The translations under genes and the position numbers were made by a program. Of a DNA stretch of 64,000 nt, positions 36,543 through 48,273 are shown one piece after another (the first letter of the stretch is position 1; each line of letters opens with the position of its first letter). The notes beneath the pieces were generated by a model that did not search any database, was not told the origin of the DNA, and worked only from the letters and a program-made list of their open reading frames with translations. Source of the DNA: Aphelenchoides besseyi (Eukaryota; Nematoda; Chromadorea; Rhabditida; Aphelenchoididae); the NCBI GenBank assembly GCA_024699855.1, contig JAMPIQ010000002.1, forward strand, positions 16,244,001 through 16,308,000, in the 5' to 3' direction.

Positions 36543-38790
36543 ATGTTTCGGTATTTTTGTCTGCTGCTAAACGTCCAAATTGTTTATTCCCAAGTATTTC
36601 AATCGTCACAGCAGCCCGGTCAGTACAACGTTCATGATCCGATTCGGCGAGCTCTCGGAATTTGGGGTCATTTACGTGAGTTTCTTTGATATTGTTTAAC
36701 TCATTGGATTACTCTTGATTCATCTGTTTCAGTCAACCGCATGTCTCAACCCTACCAGTCAACAACCGATGAGCAGTTGCACTTGCGTGATAAAGACGAC
36801 CGTCCGATATTCGACGTTGAGTCATTACCATCATTGTTTCCGATGATAAGCCCAAAACCCCGAGGTTCGGGTTCGATCATCGATGAGATGCGGTTGAATC
36901 AGTTGTTACCGAGATTTCGTGAAGAGCCAACAACTTCAACTATTGCAACTTCGGCGTCAACGACCACGACCCTTCCAACCACCACAACTCCAAGACCCAC
37001 CACAATAGGCTCAACAAGAAAGCCAACAAGTCAGAAAACGACAACCGTGAAAACGTCCACTTCAGCGGCCATTCGAGACGATGAAAAGAAACCGACGAAA
37101 ACAACTAAAAGAACAGAACTGAAAGCGACGATTCGAGTTGTTGAGGACAAAAAGAAGAGCCCGAAAGAATCGAAAGATGAGATAGCAAATGACACTGAAA
37201 AGAAGTCAACGACAATCAAGAAACCGTTGATCAAATCGTCAACAAGCAAAACGACCACAGTACGAACTTCAACATTCAAAAGTGGAACGACGATTGAAAC
37301 CGCAGTCGTTAAAGCAACCAAATCACCATCCAAAGCCAAACCAACAATCAAACCATTCAAAACTACACCGGCTCCCATTTCGGAATCCGAGAGTTTTGAA
37401 GGAAGCGGCGAAGAGGACTCGGAAGAATTGAATTCAGCCGAGAGTATGCAGAGCGAGGACAGTGGGAAAAGCAGTTTGGAAAACGATCGTATGCTTCCAA
37501 TTTCAACGACAACAAGTAAGAAAACAACAAAGAGTACGACGATTTCGACTACTACCGTGAAAACAACTCAAGAGCCAACGTCGACGACCACAATCAAAAA
37601 ACTGAAATCTAAAAGCAAAGATCACAACGTTAACATTCCCGAAGGCGAAGAGGAAGAAGCTACGGGTAGGTGTTTGAACAAAGATTTTGCGAAATTCGGA
37701 TTCTCAATTTAGAATTCCAATCAGATGAACGTCCATTAAGCACAACAACGGCGCCAGAGAAAGCTACCACTTCGTTATCAGTTGTAAATTCGTTAGTGTA
37801 CGAACGTACTATAAATCATCATTTAGATGGCTAACTTCTACGAAAACAGCATGAAAGTGGAGAAACTGATGCATCCGGTTTCTTCAATTATCGATGGAAT
37901 TGGACCATTGATTTTACCGTTACTCGGCTATTCACGACAAGCCGTTTCGGCCGCTGCGCCGATTGCTGCTGCAGCTCGGCCGGCAGTTGCCGGCGTTCGC
38001 ACGTTCAAACCTCAACAAATACAATCCAATTCGGAGAGTATGTTCAGACGAGAGCTTTTGAATAACTGAATTTTAAACTCTTACAGTTTCATCCAATACG
38101 AACATTCGTTCAGCTCAACAGCAACTTTTACAAAAAGCTTATAGTGGACCAAAAGCGTCGATAATCAAACAGTCGAGTCGTCCGCCGTTGCCTGATCCAA
38201 TTGCTTCGGCCCAGTCGTCTGCTTTCATTACTAAAACCAATAACCAAACACCATCGGTCGAATCGTTAGCGCAAAGTCAGACGGCTTTCGTTGTACCAAA
38301 TGCCGCCGCGTATCAAAATCTTATCGAAACTGAGAACTCGCGTCTAACTTCTGAAACTCAACAGATCGAACGAGACACACGAACAGCGTTGATTCGTCAG
38401 CTTCTCGCTCGTCAAGGAATATCCGATTCAAGAATCAGCAACAGTCAAATGCCCCAACAAATGACACAAGAGAGAAAAGAGTTCGTTGGAATCAGTCCGG
38501 CATCCAGTGCTCAGCAAAGTTCCGGAAAAGCGGCAGGTAATCGAACAACCGTCGGCTTCAGATATGTCAATCTGTCTTCAGGTAATGATCAAGATCCCGG
38601 TTATCAACGCGGACGAAACATGGTAAACACGTTCTACGAGGATTCGGGACTGATGTTACAGTCCGAACAATCGACCATACCGACATCGGCACCGACTTCG
38701 GGCGGTGGTTTTGGTGCGGGTCGAAAGCCGAATCAAAGTTTCGAACAAGCACTCACTATGTCCGATGAAAATTCATTTTCTTTCATTTAA
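36543..38790 (+). CDS. secreted Thr/Ser/Lys-rich mucin-like protein
   Basis: Five exons (36543-36675, 36733-37665, 37713-37783, 37827-38037, 38087-38790) join in frame to 683 residues. Residues 1-17 (FRYFCLLLNVQIVYSQ) are a signal peptide. A long middle region is dominated by Thr, Ser, Lys and Pro with TTT and KTT repeats, interrupted by an acidic patch (GEEDSEE), expected to be O-glycosylated. The C-terminal third has a hydrophobic helix-prone part (IIDGIGPLILPLLGYSRQA), Ala-rich and Gln-rich stretches, but no clear anchor. No cysteine-rich or chitin-binding domain was seen, so it is not a peritrophin. It may belong to cuticle, gut lining or surface coat. An acceptor directly before the ATG suggests a non-coding first exon or trans-splicing. 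AATAAA at about 38892. Confidence 0.75.
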
Positions 38791-40839
38791 ACCAACTTCT
38801 TTCCTAAACTTCCAACTTCTGCCAATTCCAATACGCAACAATTTCTACGGGTACTCGACGTTCTAATTTACCAGATTGTTATAACTAGTTTGAATAAATG
38901 ATGTACTTTACATAGCCAATTAACATTTCGATATTCTCTGTTCTTTAGTCTTCAACTGTAGACGAGCATGGATTTTCGTCTGAAGCCTCGTCTTTGGAAC
39001 AATAAGTATTGTGTGGGAACGTCGATGAGTTGTCTTAAACTGTTGTTGTGTTCATTGTTCGATTGCGCGTGAAGTGGTGAAGAGACTGATTTGCAGCGGT
39101 GAGTGGACGTTTTGGCACGGAAAAATAAATAAAATTGACGGCTTTTCGTGTTCATACGTTTGTGTTTCCTCTTCAGTTGGACACGACCGAACAAAAGCTT
39201 CGGTCTGTTGACGTGTGGAACAAACGAGTCGCCCGTTGAGTTAGAGAACCTTTCCGGCATTCACGGACGCTGCGAATTTGATTTCCGTAAGATGGACGAG
39301 CAGTTGACAACAAGGCTTATATCTCGTGATTCCGTATTCCGAAGCTCGAGCTACGAAGGCTCTCGTGGCATTTGAAGGTTTGCGGTTTCATCTTACCGTC
39401 AATGAATTGGTGTAATCGGAGGTGTCTCCAACAGAACCTCGTATATTATTTATGTTGTTTTTGTGTCACTTGTATTTCTTGTATTAGAGATTTTGGTTCA
39501 TCGACAACTCACTTGGCCACTTTCCAACAACTACAAAACGGAAGTTCAACATTGTGCTTTTGAATTAATAATCTTTTCGGCGCGAAAGTACGTTTCGCTA
39601 AGTGCGGACACACCTATTGGTTACAAAGAAGTTTATTTTGACTTTCGTATTCACCGATCCGTAAACGTGTCGTTCTTCATACCGCATTTTATGAACCATT
39701 GCTATAGAGCTTCTCTCTATGACAAGGAAGTAAGAATCAACTTGCCATTCGAGTGGGAAATCAACGACCATTTCATAGTCTTGAAGTTATTCTTTCCATG
39801 AGCAAATTCAATTCATACGCAAACCATGAAGTCTATTTTTTCATGTTAACGCAATAATATCTACTGAGGCAAATTCATCCGCATACTTTCGGGGGTGTTT
39901 TTGTTTGTCCGTTGTCAAACACTTTTTCGAATCGTTTGCTTTCATTTCAACGCATCTTCATACGAAGCCCCTCAGGGAGTGGAAATAGTTTGCATTACCG
40001 TCTTGTGTTGAAAGCAAAATGATGAGTTCGTTGGCCTCACCGGTTGTTTCCATTCTTTCTCACGACTCTTGCAAGTTGGAGCCCTATAGCTAATGGTACA
40101 TTGTTCGAAGAAAGTTCAAGTGTTTTTCGAACAATTTGGCTTTGTCTCTGATATTTGACTTCATTCAATATTTCAGCGCCGTTTTCCAATAACGACCGCG
40201 TCGTCATTGGCTATTGTCCGAACTGTTGAGGTTCGTCTTCGGAGTCTCTTCAACGGCGTGGTGTTCAATTGACCTTTGAATTTGTAATTCACGTCCGGTT
40301 TCTATGCCAAACCGTCCACCATTTCACGCTCGTCTTTTCGCATATTTCTGACACCGACTCAAAAAACCATTCATAAACTTTCGAACTTGGGATTGTTCTC
40401 TCCACTGACTTTCTCTATGCGTTCGCGTCATCAAACCGAAAGCATTTTCAACAACCATTTCGTTCAAAGCCTTTAACGAATACATTGGTTTTTAAAGTTC
40501 ACTTCTTGTTACGTTCCTAGTTACTAGAACAAGCGGAGTTCAGTTGATGAGCGTATGTTTAGTGCAAACCAAGTTATTGGATGCGGGCAATAAGAGCTCT
40601 TGCTTTTGTTCTAATTATCATTCGATCATTGTACGGACATCGATCTACAACATCAACGTTGTCAGAGTGCTCGATTTCGTTTTGATCGCAAATTTGAGTG
40701 TCGTTGATTGTAGCTTCGGCTAAATTCGCAGTTTATGTGCACTCGATTACATCGTCATCAGATTCATTTAATCAGGTCGGTGTTGGAAAAGAGACTCAAT
40801 TAACCGAAACCTTTTAAGCTATGGCTTTGTATCGTTTAG
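38791..40839. other. no confident gene
   Basis: A + strand open frame of 112 codons (39463-39801, ending FEWEINDHFIVLKLFFP) reads like protein, possibly the last exon of a small gene with earlier parts in 39148-39440, but I found no splice chain or family. 39830-40500 shows nothing. Upstream exons of the next gene probably lie in 40500-40800. Confidence 0.35.
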
Positions 40840-41848
40840 CCTTATTGCCACAGGTCTTGTGTTCACAGTCTTCGCAATTTTTCACAAAGATTCACAGATC
40901 GGCAAAGTTTGGTTAGCCGGTCCAACTACGATTGTTGTGGGTAATCCTTTAGCAGTTGAGCTTCTTCTAAACTTTTGAATTGTAGGTCTTGTGCTTTGTG
41001 GAAAAGTGATCATCGATTGGGGACCTGCAATGTCCCATAGAAGACACGATTCCATCGACTCAACTTTCATGGAACAGGTTTAAACAAGTCGATGAAATAC
41101 TTGAATAGTTGCGTTTAGTATCAATTCGCAATGCCTAACGGCGAAACGAAACTGCCCATTCCGTGCACGTCGATTGTAATAGAGAATCCATCGATGAAAT
41201 GCAACAGTATCATGCGTTCGACGAACTCTCCCAATCATTCGATGCAACGGATTGCTTCGCAACGATATGGAACAATCGGTCACCATCCAAATCTGCTGCG
41301 AGAGAACAACTCGATTCACGTGAATCGCGAGCACAAAGTTGACGATCACATTCTGGCAAAACGGGCTCTAACGTCGAGTATTCAGCCGGAGATTGACGGG
41401 CATGTATTCGATTGTATCATTTACAATCAAATGGAGAGTGGCTCGAATTCAAATGTAACTCATTTAACCGTAGTCTTAACCTTTTGTTTTACAGACCTCT
41501 TCGTACGCGGGACTATGTACCACATGTGAGAAAGATGGAGCGGTGGAAGTCGAAGAAGTGAAACAGAACTTCTCACCGCGATCCTCGAAATGTGATTCCG
41601 TCGGACGTTCATCGACAAACGTTGCGAACACAAGTCGAGTCACAACCCCACTACGCGAATGCAATTGCACGCACATTGCCGGCAACCGTTGTACGGCCCA
41701 ACAACCCGTCACTCATAAACATAATCTCTGCTCCCATAGCAATGGGGATTCAAATTACGGTGCAACCGACAAAGCACCCGTAACACCTCGACGACAATTA
41801 TATCAAGGTGAAACTTTTGTGATTAACGAGAAAAGTTATTTCATTTGA
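40840..41848 (+). CDS. membrane protein of unknown family (5' end not found)
   Basis: Four exons (40840-40940, 40986-41077, 41119-41454, 41495-41848) join in frame, with at least one upstream coding exon missing. The N-terminal visible part has two membrane-spanning segments close together (SLIATGLVFTVFAIF and WLAGPTTIVVGLVLCGKVII), followed by a long polar tail (about 240 residues) rich in Asn, Ser, His and Cys, with CTTC and CNCTH motifs. Two adjacent helices followed by a long cytoplasmic tail recall TMEM200-like proteins, but similarity is not strong enough for a call. It converges on the four-helix membrane protein ending at 42102. Confidence 0.6.
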
Positions 41849-42101
41849 TTTGTATGATGTTAGTTTTGATAAACTAGAAATACGCGTTGATAAACATTTG
41901 CGTTTACTCCAATTAGAATTCCTAACAAAAAGTTCAACAATAAATAGAATTGAGATCCGGGCAAGAGCATTTGACCCAAATAATAAAAGTTTTAGATTAT
42001 AAACAATACTTTCGATCACACGTCCACGAAGATTGGCAACCTTCGATTATTAACAGAAAGATTAGAAGACCTGAGGTGATGTGGTTAGAGAGACCGCGAC
42101 T

Positions 42102-43077
42102 TCACGTTCGTTTCAATTGTTCCATTTCAACTTCACGCTCCAATCGACCATTCACAGTTTCGTCCGGTTCTCGGCGCCACGTTGATCTCATCCGATTTGA
42201 TGTGTGTTGAAGCCACGGACGAAAGTTTTGAAAGCGATACGCATGTTGAATGCCTACAGCAATGAAATAGAAGAGCATTGTGAATCCAAAAATCTTGCTG
42301 CCAAAACCCAGAGATGACTAAACGGAAGATCACAATCCGGTATATCCACATTAACTTACATCTGTTGGAAACTGTAGTTTCACGAACGGATCACTTCTGC
42401 AGTAGATAACAGCAATGAATACGAGAATGTACGTAACCCCTAAAACTTGAATGTCATTTTGCTATTCGATTTGCTGCACACCAATGAAGAAAGTGGCCAG
42501 TAAAGTGAGTTGCTGTTGGTAGATGATGTCGTCGCTGCTTTGACGTTGTCGACAGCACATAACCAACATTGCACCCATATCGATCAAATACAAAGCTAAC
42601 AGGAGAAAGCAAATGTAGTAGACGTTCGCATACCCTGAAACTGATTGAATAAAAAACAAGACTGCAAAATGAACTCACAGATCGAAGGCAACTGAACGTT
42701 CTCAACGTTGACACCATGATTGTCCCAAAACTGTGTCCATTCGCTCTTGTTTCCTTGAAGCCATTTCACGCATTCGATTTGATTCGTATTGTCCACAGCA
42801 TACGCACAATCTTTGTATGAAATACCGCGCTAAAATTAAAAGTATAAATACGATAAATGCCAAAACTTACAATGAACACGTAGTCAAGGTTAGATGCATT
42901 GATTCGTAGCCACTCGTTGTAATGTATGATGACAGCAACCAGTACAAAAGAGATCAGTTTGAACATGAACGCAAGAGCAAGACTCCAAAAGATACATTGC
43001 TGAATGGGTGTAGCACTCGTGATTGAAAGATCATCGTCGCTCTCTATAGCCATCCGTAGACCACTTTCTGCAAACAT
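42102..43077 (-). CDS. four-helix membrane protein, family unknown
   Basis: Five exons on the minus strand (43077-42871, 42829-42679, 42634-42482, 42439-42360, 42317-42102) join in frame to 268 residues. Four hydrophobic segments: about 26-50 (CIFWSLALAFMFKLISFVLV), 112-135 (YYICFLLLALYLIDMGAMLV), 155-178 (LLATFFIGVTYILVFIAVIY) and 200-217 (FGFTMLFYFIAVGI). The first loop (about 51-108) carries two cysteines (DCAYAV, IECVKW) and NxT/NxS sites and is probably outside; the C-terminal tail is charged. The topology is like that of claudin/tetraspanin/MARVEL proteins, but no signature of these was seen (no CCG, no W-GLW-C-C). Start could be ATG 43077 or ATG 43053. Confidence 0.7.
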
Positions 43078-45019
43078 TCGGAAGTTTGCGTTAGATCACT
43101 TGTGAGTTGCGTCAACTCCACACGCAAAGATGACTCATTACTTGCACGAGTCGAAAGAATCTTTGTGAGAGTAATTGACGTACGAGAGTTGTTTCATAAG
43201 TCGAAAAGGCAATTTTGAAGGACACACAGCAAAGTGGCGATCTTCGCAAAACTCCTTCCAAATGCATATGTTGTGCAATAAAATTTCAACCGGGCACTTA
43301 ACTTCATGGCTTAAACATAAAAGGGAATAAGTTGAGAAGACGAATGGCGCCAGCGGTCGCGTGCACCTGCTGAAAAGTTTTTGAGCAAAAGTTTACAGAA
43401 AAAGATTTTCGATTGGCATTTTCGTCCGTTGACTTTCGTGCGCAAACGCCGGCTTTGGCGGAATTATAAGCGACGCAGAGTCACGTAAAAAAAGAAAAGA
43501 CGGGGAGCAAAAAGCAACGGTGTGTTCGAACCGTTTTGCGCTCATCACAACTCGACGTCTTTAGCCTTGAGAGCGTACTCGCGCTTTCGCGCAACGAATC
43601 GAATTCCAGACGTCGAAGACTCTCGACCACATAGTGAGGCTACGATTTTCGAGATAATCGAATTAGGTTGTGAATATGAAATCGACATTCAAAGGATAAC
43701 CATTCAGTTCCTACTCTGAATGGAAACCGACCAGTTTTATTAAGGTCTTTAAGCCTTCTGGTCGAAAGGCTGACAACCCCAAAAAAACTATCACTGGAAA
43801 CCTTAATTCAAGTCTATCATAAGGGGGAATTTCGTCGATAATCACGGAAACAACGGAACCATAAGAAGACAAATCGAAGCGCCGACGGTCGTGTTTTTGG
43901 CGGCCTTCGCGTCGTCGAAAATCTCAGGGGAACGTGGCCGAAGCAACAAAATTAAAGGCAATAATGTGCGCGTTTCACTTCGACGCATCTCTCCACCATC
44001 TTCCAAACACCCGTCTTTGATTGATGAATCATTTTGCCTCAACCAAAACCTAATTGTAACCTCAAAAATATTGTTGGGCGGTTGGTTGTTTGTGGCTCGA
44101 ATTATGCAAAGGGGTGCACCCAGAAATCTTTGTACGAGAGTAGGAAATCCGAAGGGCGACGAAAAATGGCCACGAGTCTCTAAACCTCTCCGTCCAACAC
44201 CACACGCATTCGAGAGCGATGGTCAGAAGCGCTCTTCACAAGCCGGAAATGCTGTAGACCTTCATGTTTGTGATTACCTACAGTTGCATGGCAATCAAGT
44301 TCACGGGTTGTGAAGCTAATTACGTCATTTGTTATTCAAACAATTGCCGGAAACCGTTGTAGAAAACGCTCAATTGCACATGTTCGATTGTTTTCAATTA
44401 CCAGAACACGCAACCAAAACAATCGACTAAGCACTTTGACGTAGATGCCCTTCGGTTTCAATTGAGTACAAGGTTTTTGTTCGAATTTGAATACGCGTGT
44501 TGATTGATTACTTCGGTGGTTAACAAAATCATTCGGTTGCGTCACTCGTATTCAACAGATTTTACCACCATTTCCGGTGAACGCCGATTCTCGAATTGTT
44601 GCCTACGCTTCAACGAGAACCCATCAATTAGTCGCGAAGTTTGGTTAGGAAATTTCGCCATAATCTAACGATGGTCTTTGGTCGTCATAAATTTGGGGCG
44701 GATCTACAAGTTTATTTCGGTTTAATCTTTTAATCATCATTTGCAAACAACTCGCCACGTAGATCTTCCGTCTATTTTAGTCAAAGGTGGTATTCACATT
44801 TGCGGTAAATTTGATTAACGTCTTCAGAAATATCCCTTAAATTCTCGGGGTTATTCGTTGTTGTCGTACTTTTATGTCTACTTGTGGGCTCGTTTTGCCA
44901 CAGGAACGATCAATTCGGGGCGGAGCCAAAAAACGGGAAACGAAGCAGGTAAACTCGAGGAGGCTTCGTTGCGAACCAATCGACGTAGTTCGCATCACTT
45001 GTTGAAAGCCCAAAGCGGA
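43078..45019. other. no supported gene
   Basis: Intergenic; open frames here (for example 43891-44313 on +) do not join and lack recognisable similarity. 43300-43520 probably includes the promoter of the four-helix protein gene. Confidence 0.4.
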
Positions 45020-45433
45020 ATGTTGAACGTGGCTTTTCTTACCCTGTGTGTTTTGTTTGGATGCAGTAGTTACGGTAAGTTCTTTTGAACCTTCCATTCA
45101 ACTGAACGTTTTTCGTTTTAGTACTCTCCAACGCTCAGTCTCATACATCGAACTACCGTACCGCTATTCTCAATCACATTGCACCGAATGACGAGACGGT
45201 CACAAGAAATCTGTTGAACTCCGATTTCCTTGAACTTTTGGACACAAATCAACAAACTCACAGCGCCGAGCAGCATCACGGTCTCAGATCCCTATTAGGT
45301 ATTCGAAGAAACGAACTTCTTTTCATCGTTCAACTCATTTTCAGCTCCAGTGCCACGACGTCAAATCTGCTTTTGCTGTAGAACTCACATTTGCCAATTT
45401 CAAAGATGTCCATGTTCCAAGTTCTTGATATGA
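45020..45433 (+). CDS. secreted precursor with cysteine-rich C-terminal peptide
   Basis: Three exons (45020-45074, 45122-45298, 45345-45433) join in frame to 106 residues. Residues 1-19 are a clear signal peptide (LNVAFLTLCVLFGCSSYV). A Cys-free acidic propeptide-like region follows (about 20-80; NHIAPNDETVTRNLLNSDFL). The third exon gives APVPRR then a compact block with six cysteines in the pattern C-x-C-C-x4-C-x4-C-x-C, ending SKFLI. Cleavage after Arg-Arg would release a peptide starting with Gln-Ile-Cys, able to form pyroglutamate. This is the layout of a processed antimicrobial, toxin-like or signalling peptide, or possibly a small metal-binding peptide; the family is unknown to me. Splice phases and size make the gene credible. 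Confidence 0.65.
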
Positions 45434-48273
45434 AAAGTTTACGGTAACTACGTTCGAGCATCGACCTTAAGAAGTTCGAATTCCCACAGTTGTCAATCGA
45501 TCTAATTACCCACTAGGATTCCAAAATTTTGAACCTACTAATTTGTCTAAAGCAGCCGACTGATGCAACTTCCGATTTTTGCACAATTGACGTCTAATTT
45601 TTGATGTCTGGATACTTTCATTCTAACCTTCTCCTTCACTTATGGTCGTTGCCTTCATGTTCTGTAAAGCTTTGTCACTCATCATTGTACGGATAAAATT
45701 GCACACTCGTTGTTCCACAGTGTTGAGTCGAAATCTTAATTGAACGAAAAGACAAGAGCGCGGTTATGCGTCCCGATTTAAAGGTCCAAAACGAATAAAC
45801 TTTTTCGATTCTAGTTCCCACGCGCTGAAAAACAATACGACGTGGTGAAAGAAACAACTGGAATCCAATTACTCGTAATATTCACAATCTTCGCAGGCAC
45901 AAAGGATAAAAATAACCGAAAGAACCGAACACGTCAAATTTAAGAGTTTGTTTATCGAAACAATTCGGAGAACTTTGAAAGCCAATCGAATTCGAAAACC
46001 ATAATGATCACTTGGTTTGTGGCATATACACTTCAGATTGCTCTCATTTCTATGACTGCTGTATCGACATACAACAAAGTGAAGAAAGTTGATAGATCAA
46101 TTGAATGCGTTTGAACATTCCGATGGCGTCTTTTCTTTCTGTGTGATCAACTAAGGACTATGTTAACATATTGCATCATTCTTCGAATTTAAACTACGGT
46201 ATTTATGTTACGTTTAAAGTCCACAAAGTTCAGTTTCTCGTTATGAACTTCTGTTCTTGTAACTTCTCATTACCGTGGATGTTCCAATTAATGGCCAGTA
46301 AACGCGGCTGAAAACTACGTCAACGGTTACAATCGAGTTCATCTTTCGGTCTCGAGAAATTTCAACCACCGCATTTGAAGCATTTTTCCGTCGAACGTTT
46401 CCCTCTCGAATATGCGTGTTTACGTCTTGCAGTCAAAAAGAATCAAAAAACGATAATTTCCCCTTTAGTTCGTCCGAAATCGCGTCTATGGACGGCTAAT
46501 TGAACGGAACTCAACGTTTCCGATTACTCGTATGACGATCTAAAAGGGCAAAAGCATTAAGGAATTACTTATTTACTAATTGACGAGCTTTGTGCAATAA
46601 GAAATTGACTACGTTCTCTCATCGAAAGCATTCGAAAGGATTAGCTCACAATGTCGTGGGTACTCAGCAAAATGAGTTCTTTCAGGACACTTCTGTTCCA
46701 TTTGCTCGTCGTGAAAAGGAATGAACGCACCGGTCAAAATCACAATCTGACCATCAAGCTCTTGGGTTGATTGTCAGTCACTCATCCACGACCATAACTT
46801 CTGCACTACGTTCAAATGTTCATCATTCAATTGCAGTCAATTGATGGCAGTTCCTTCATGAAAGAGGTCGTTTTTACGAGTTTACATCGACACAATTCGA
46901 GTGAGAAAGTGCACCTGTCGCATGTAAATTAGTTGAGAGTTTGGATCGCAAATAAACAATTTCAATCGCTCGTAGGTGAATGGACGTCGGCGCTGAACTT
47001 CTTATTCAAATCCCCACTTTCCATTCTCCTTCCCGATCTCAATAGACACGCATGTTGCCGCGTTTGACTTCCGAAACCGCGGAATCGTGTTCATAATCGA
47101 ATGCACATTAAACAAGTAAACTCAAATAAAGAAGATTCCGCACAACAATCAAGTTTCGAAGGCGGAGACTTGCGAGAATCGTCACGCTTCTCAAGGCTCG
47201 ACGATTGCGCAGGTCATTTGCGTCTTCATGGGCGTCGGATATACGATTGTCAGCTACCGATTTTTGAAGGACTCATGGAAAACGTCGATTACTCTTCTCC
47301 GTTTATTTCCAATGGCCGCGCAACGGCACAATTTTCACATTTTTTCGCGCTTTCACGAACAATTTCCCTCTCGATTTATGTGACCGCACGCTTTTTTGGC
47401 AACGATCTTTTTCACAAGCTTGTTGGGGGAAAACGAGTGGAGCGCAAATTTCAACTTGGCAACATCGACGTCCACCCGGGCAACTTTCCGTCCGGTCGCC
47501 GTCTCTCAAACGTTCGTTTCGAAGAAACGTGAGATTGCGGTGAAAATTTTCGGTAGTGAACGAGCAGAAGCTCATCAATTTTCAATTCGAGAGACGTCGC
47601 CGCGCGTGAAGAACGCCGCGTCTATTAATCATCGTGCCGAAGCACATCTTATTCGGCCCTGCGGCTATTGCTTCAATCGACGCAAAAGGCCCATGACCGC
47701 TTGGTGGTAGTGATTAGTACGAGCGAGCTTATCACGACTACTTTCACGCCTTTTGTAGCCAAAAAAACAGTCATAAAGCTCGATGGGTGGTCCCTGAGTG
47801 ATTTTATCACAATTGTCATGAAACGGCCAACGGCAATCGAAACAACATGGTGCGCGGTGTGAAGGTTCTTTTTCTTTGCGAAAACGTTTCATATTCATGA
47901 GTTGTGCTCAGGAATTTCTTTCAATTTTCGTTGGTCCAACGCTCGTCGTTGATTTGCTCGGCCCCACGATTCGCTGGCTGAAGGCCGTTGACGTTCGTTC
48001 TCGTGTTTCTAATCGTTTCTTGAACCTTCAATTATTGTTGTTGATTTTCCCAATTGAGTCTCAGAGCAAAAAACAACAGCCGTCTTTTGCATCGATCACA
48101 CGAACGAACGGCATTTGTGATTAGAAGGTCGGAAACAAGATCGTGAAGCAAAAAGACTCTCCAATTGGCTCCACCTCTCGAGCCGCCTCATTTCGGAAGT
48201 TCTCCGACCGTTTGGCCGCTTCACACGTCAACTCGAATTGTTTTTAATTGACAATTGATTAGAAAGGTCGAAA
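45434..48273. other. no confident gene
   Basis: Nearly 3 kb with only short frames. One 36-codon frame starting at ATG 46004 begins with a hydrophobic segment (WFVAYTLQIALISMTA) followed by a basic end and could be a small secreted or membrane peptide. 47100-47900 has higher GC and overlapping open frames on both strands without splice support. Confidence 0.35.

Noticed and set aside
39463..39801. Galectin-like domain in a 112-codon frame
   Set aside because: The sugar-binding residues (H-N-R, W-E-R) are absent, and no splice chain supports the frame.
41901..42100. Extension of the + strand membrane-protein gene past 41848
   Set aside because: No donor before the stop and the downstream sequence is AT-rich; the convergent gene starts its 3' end there.
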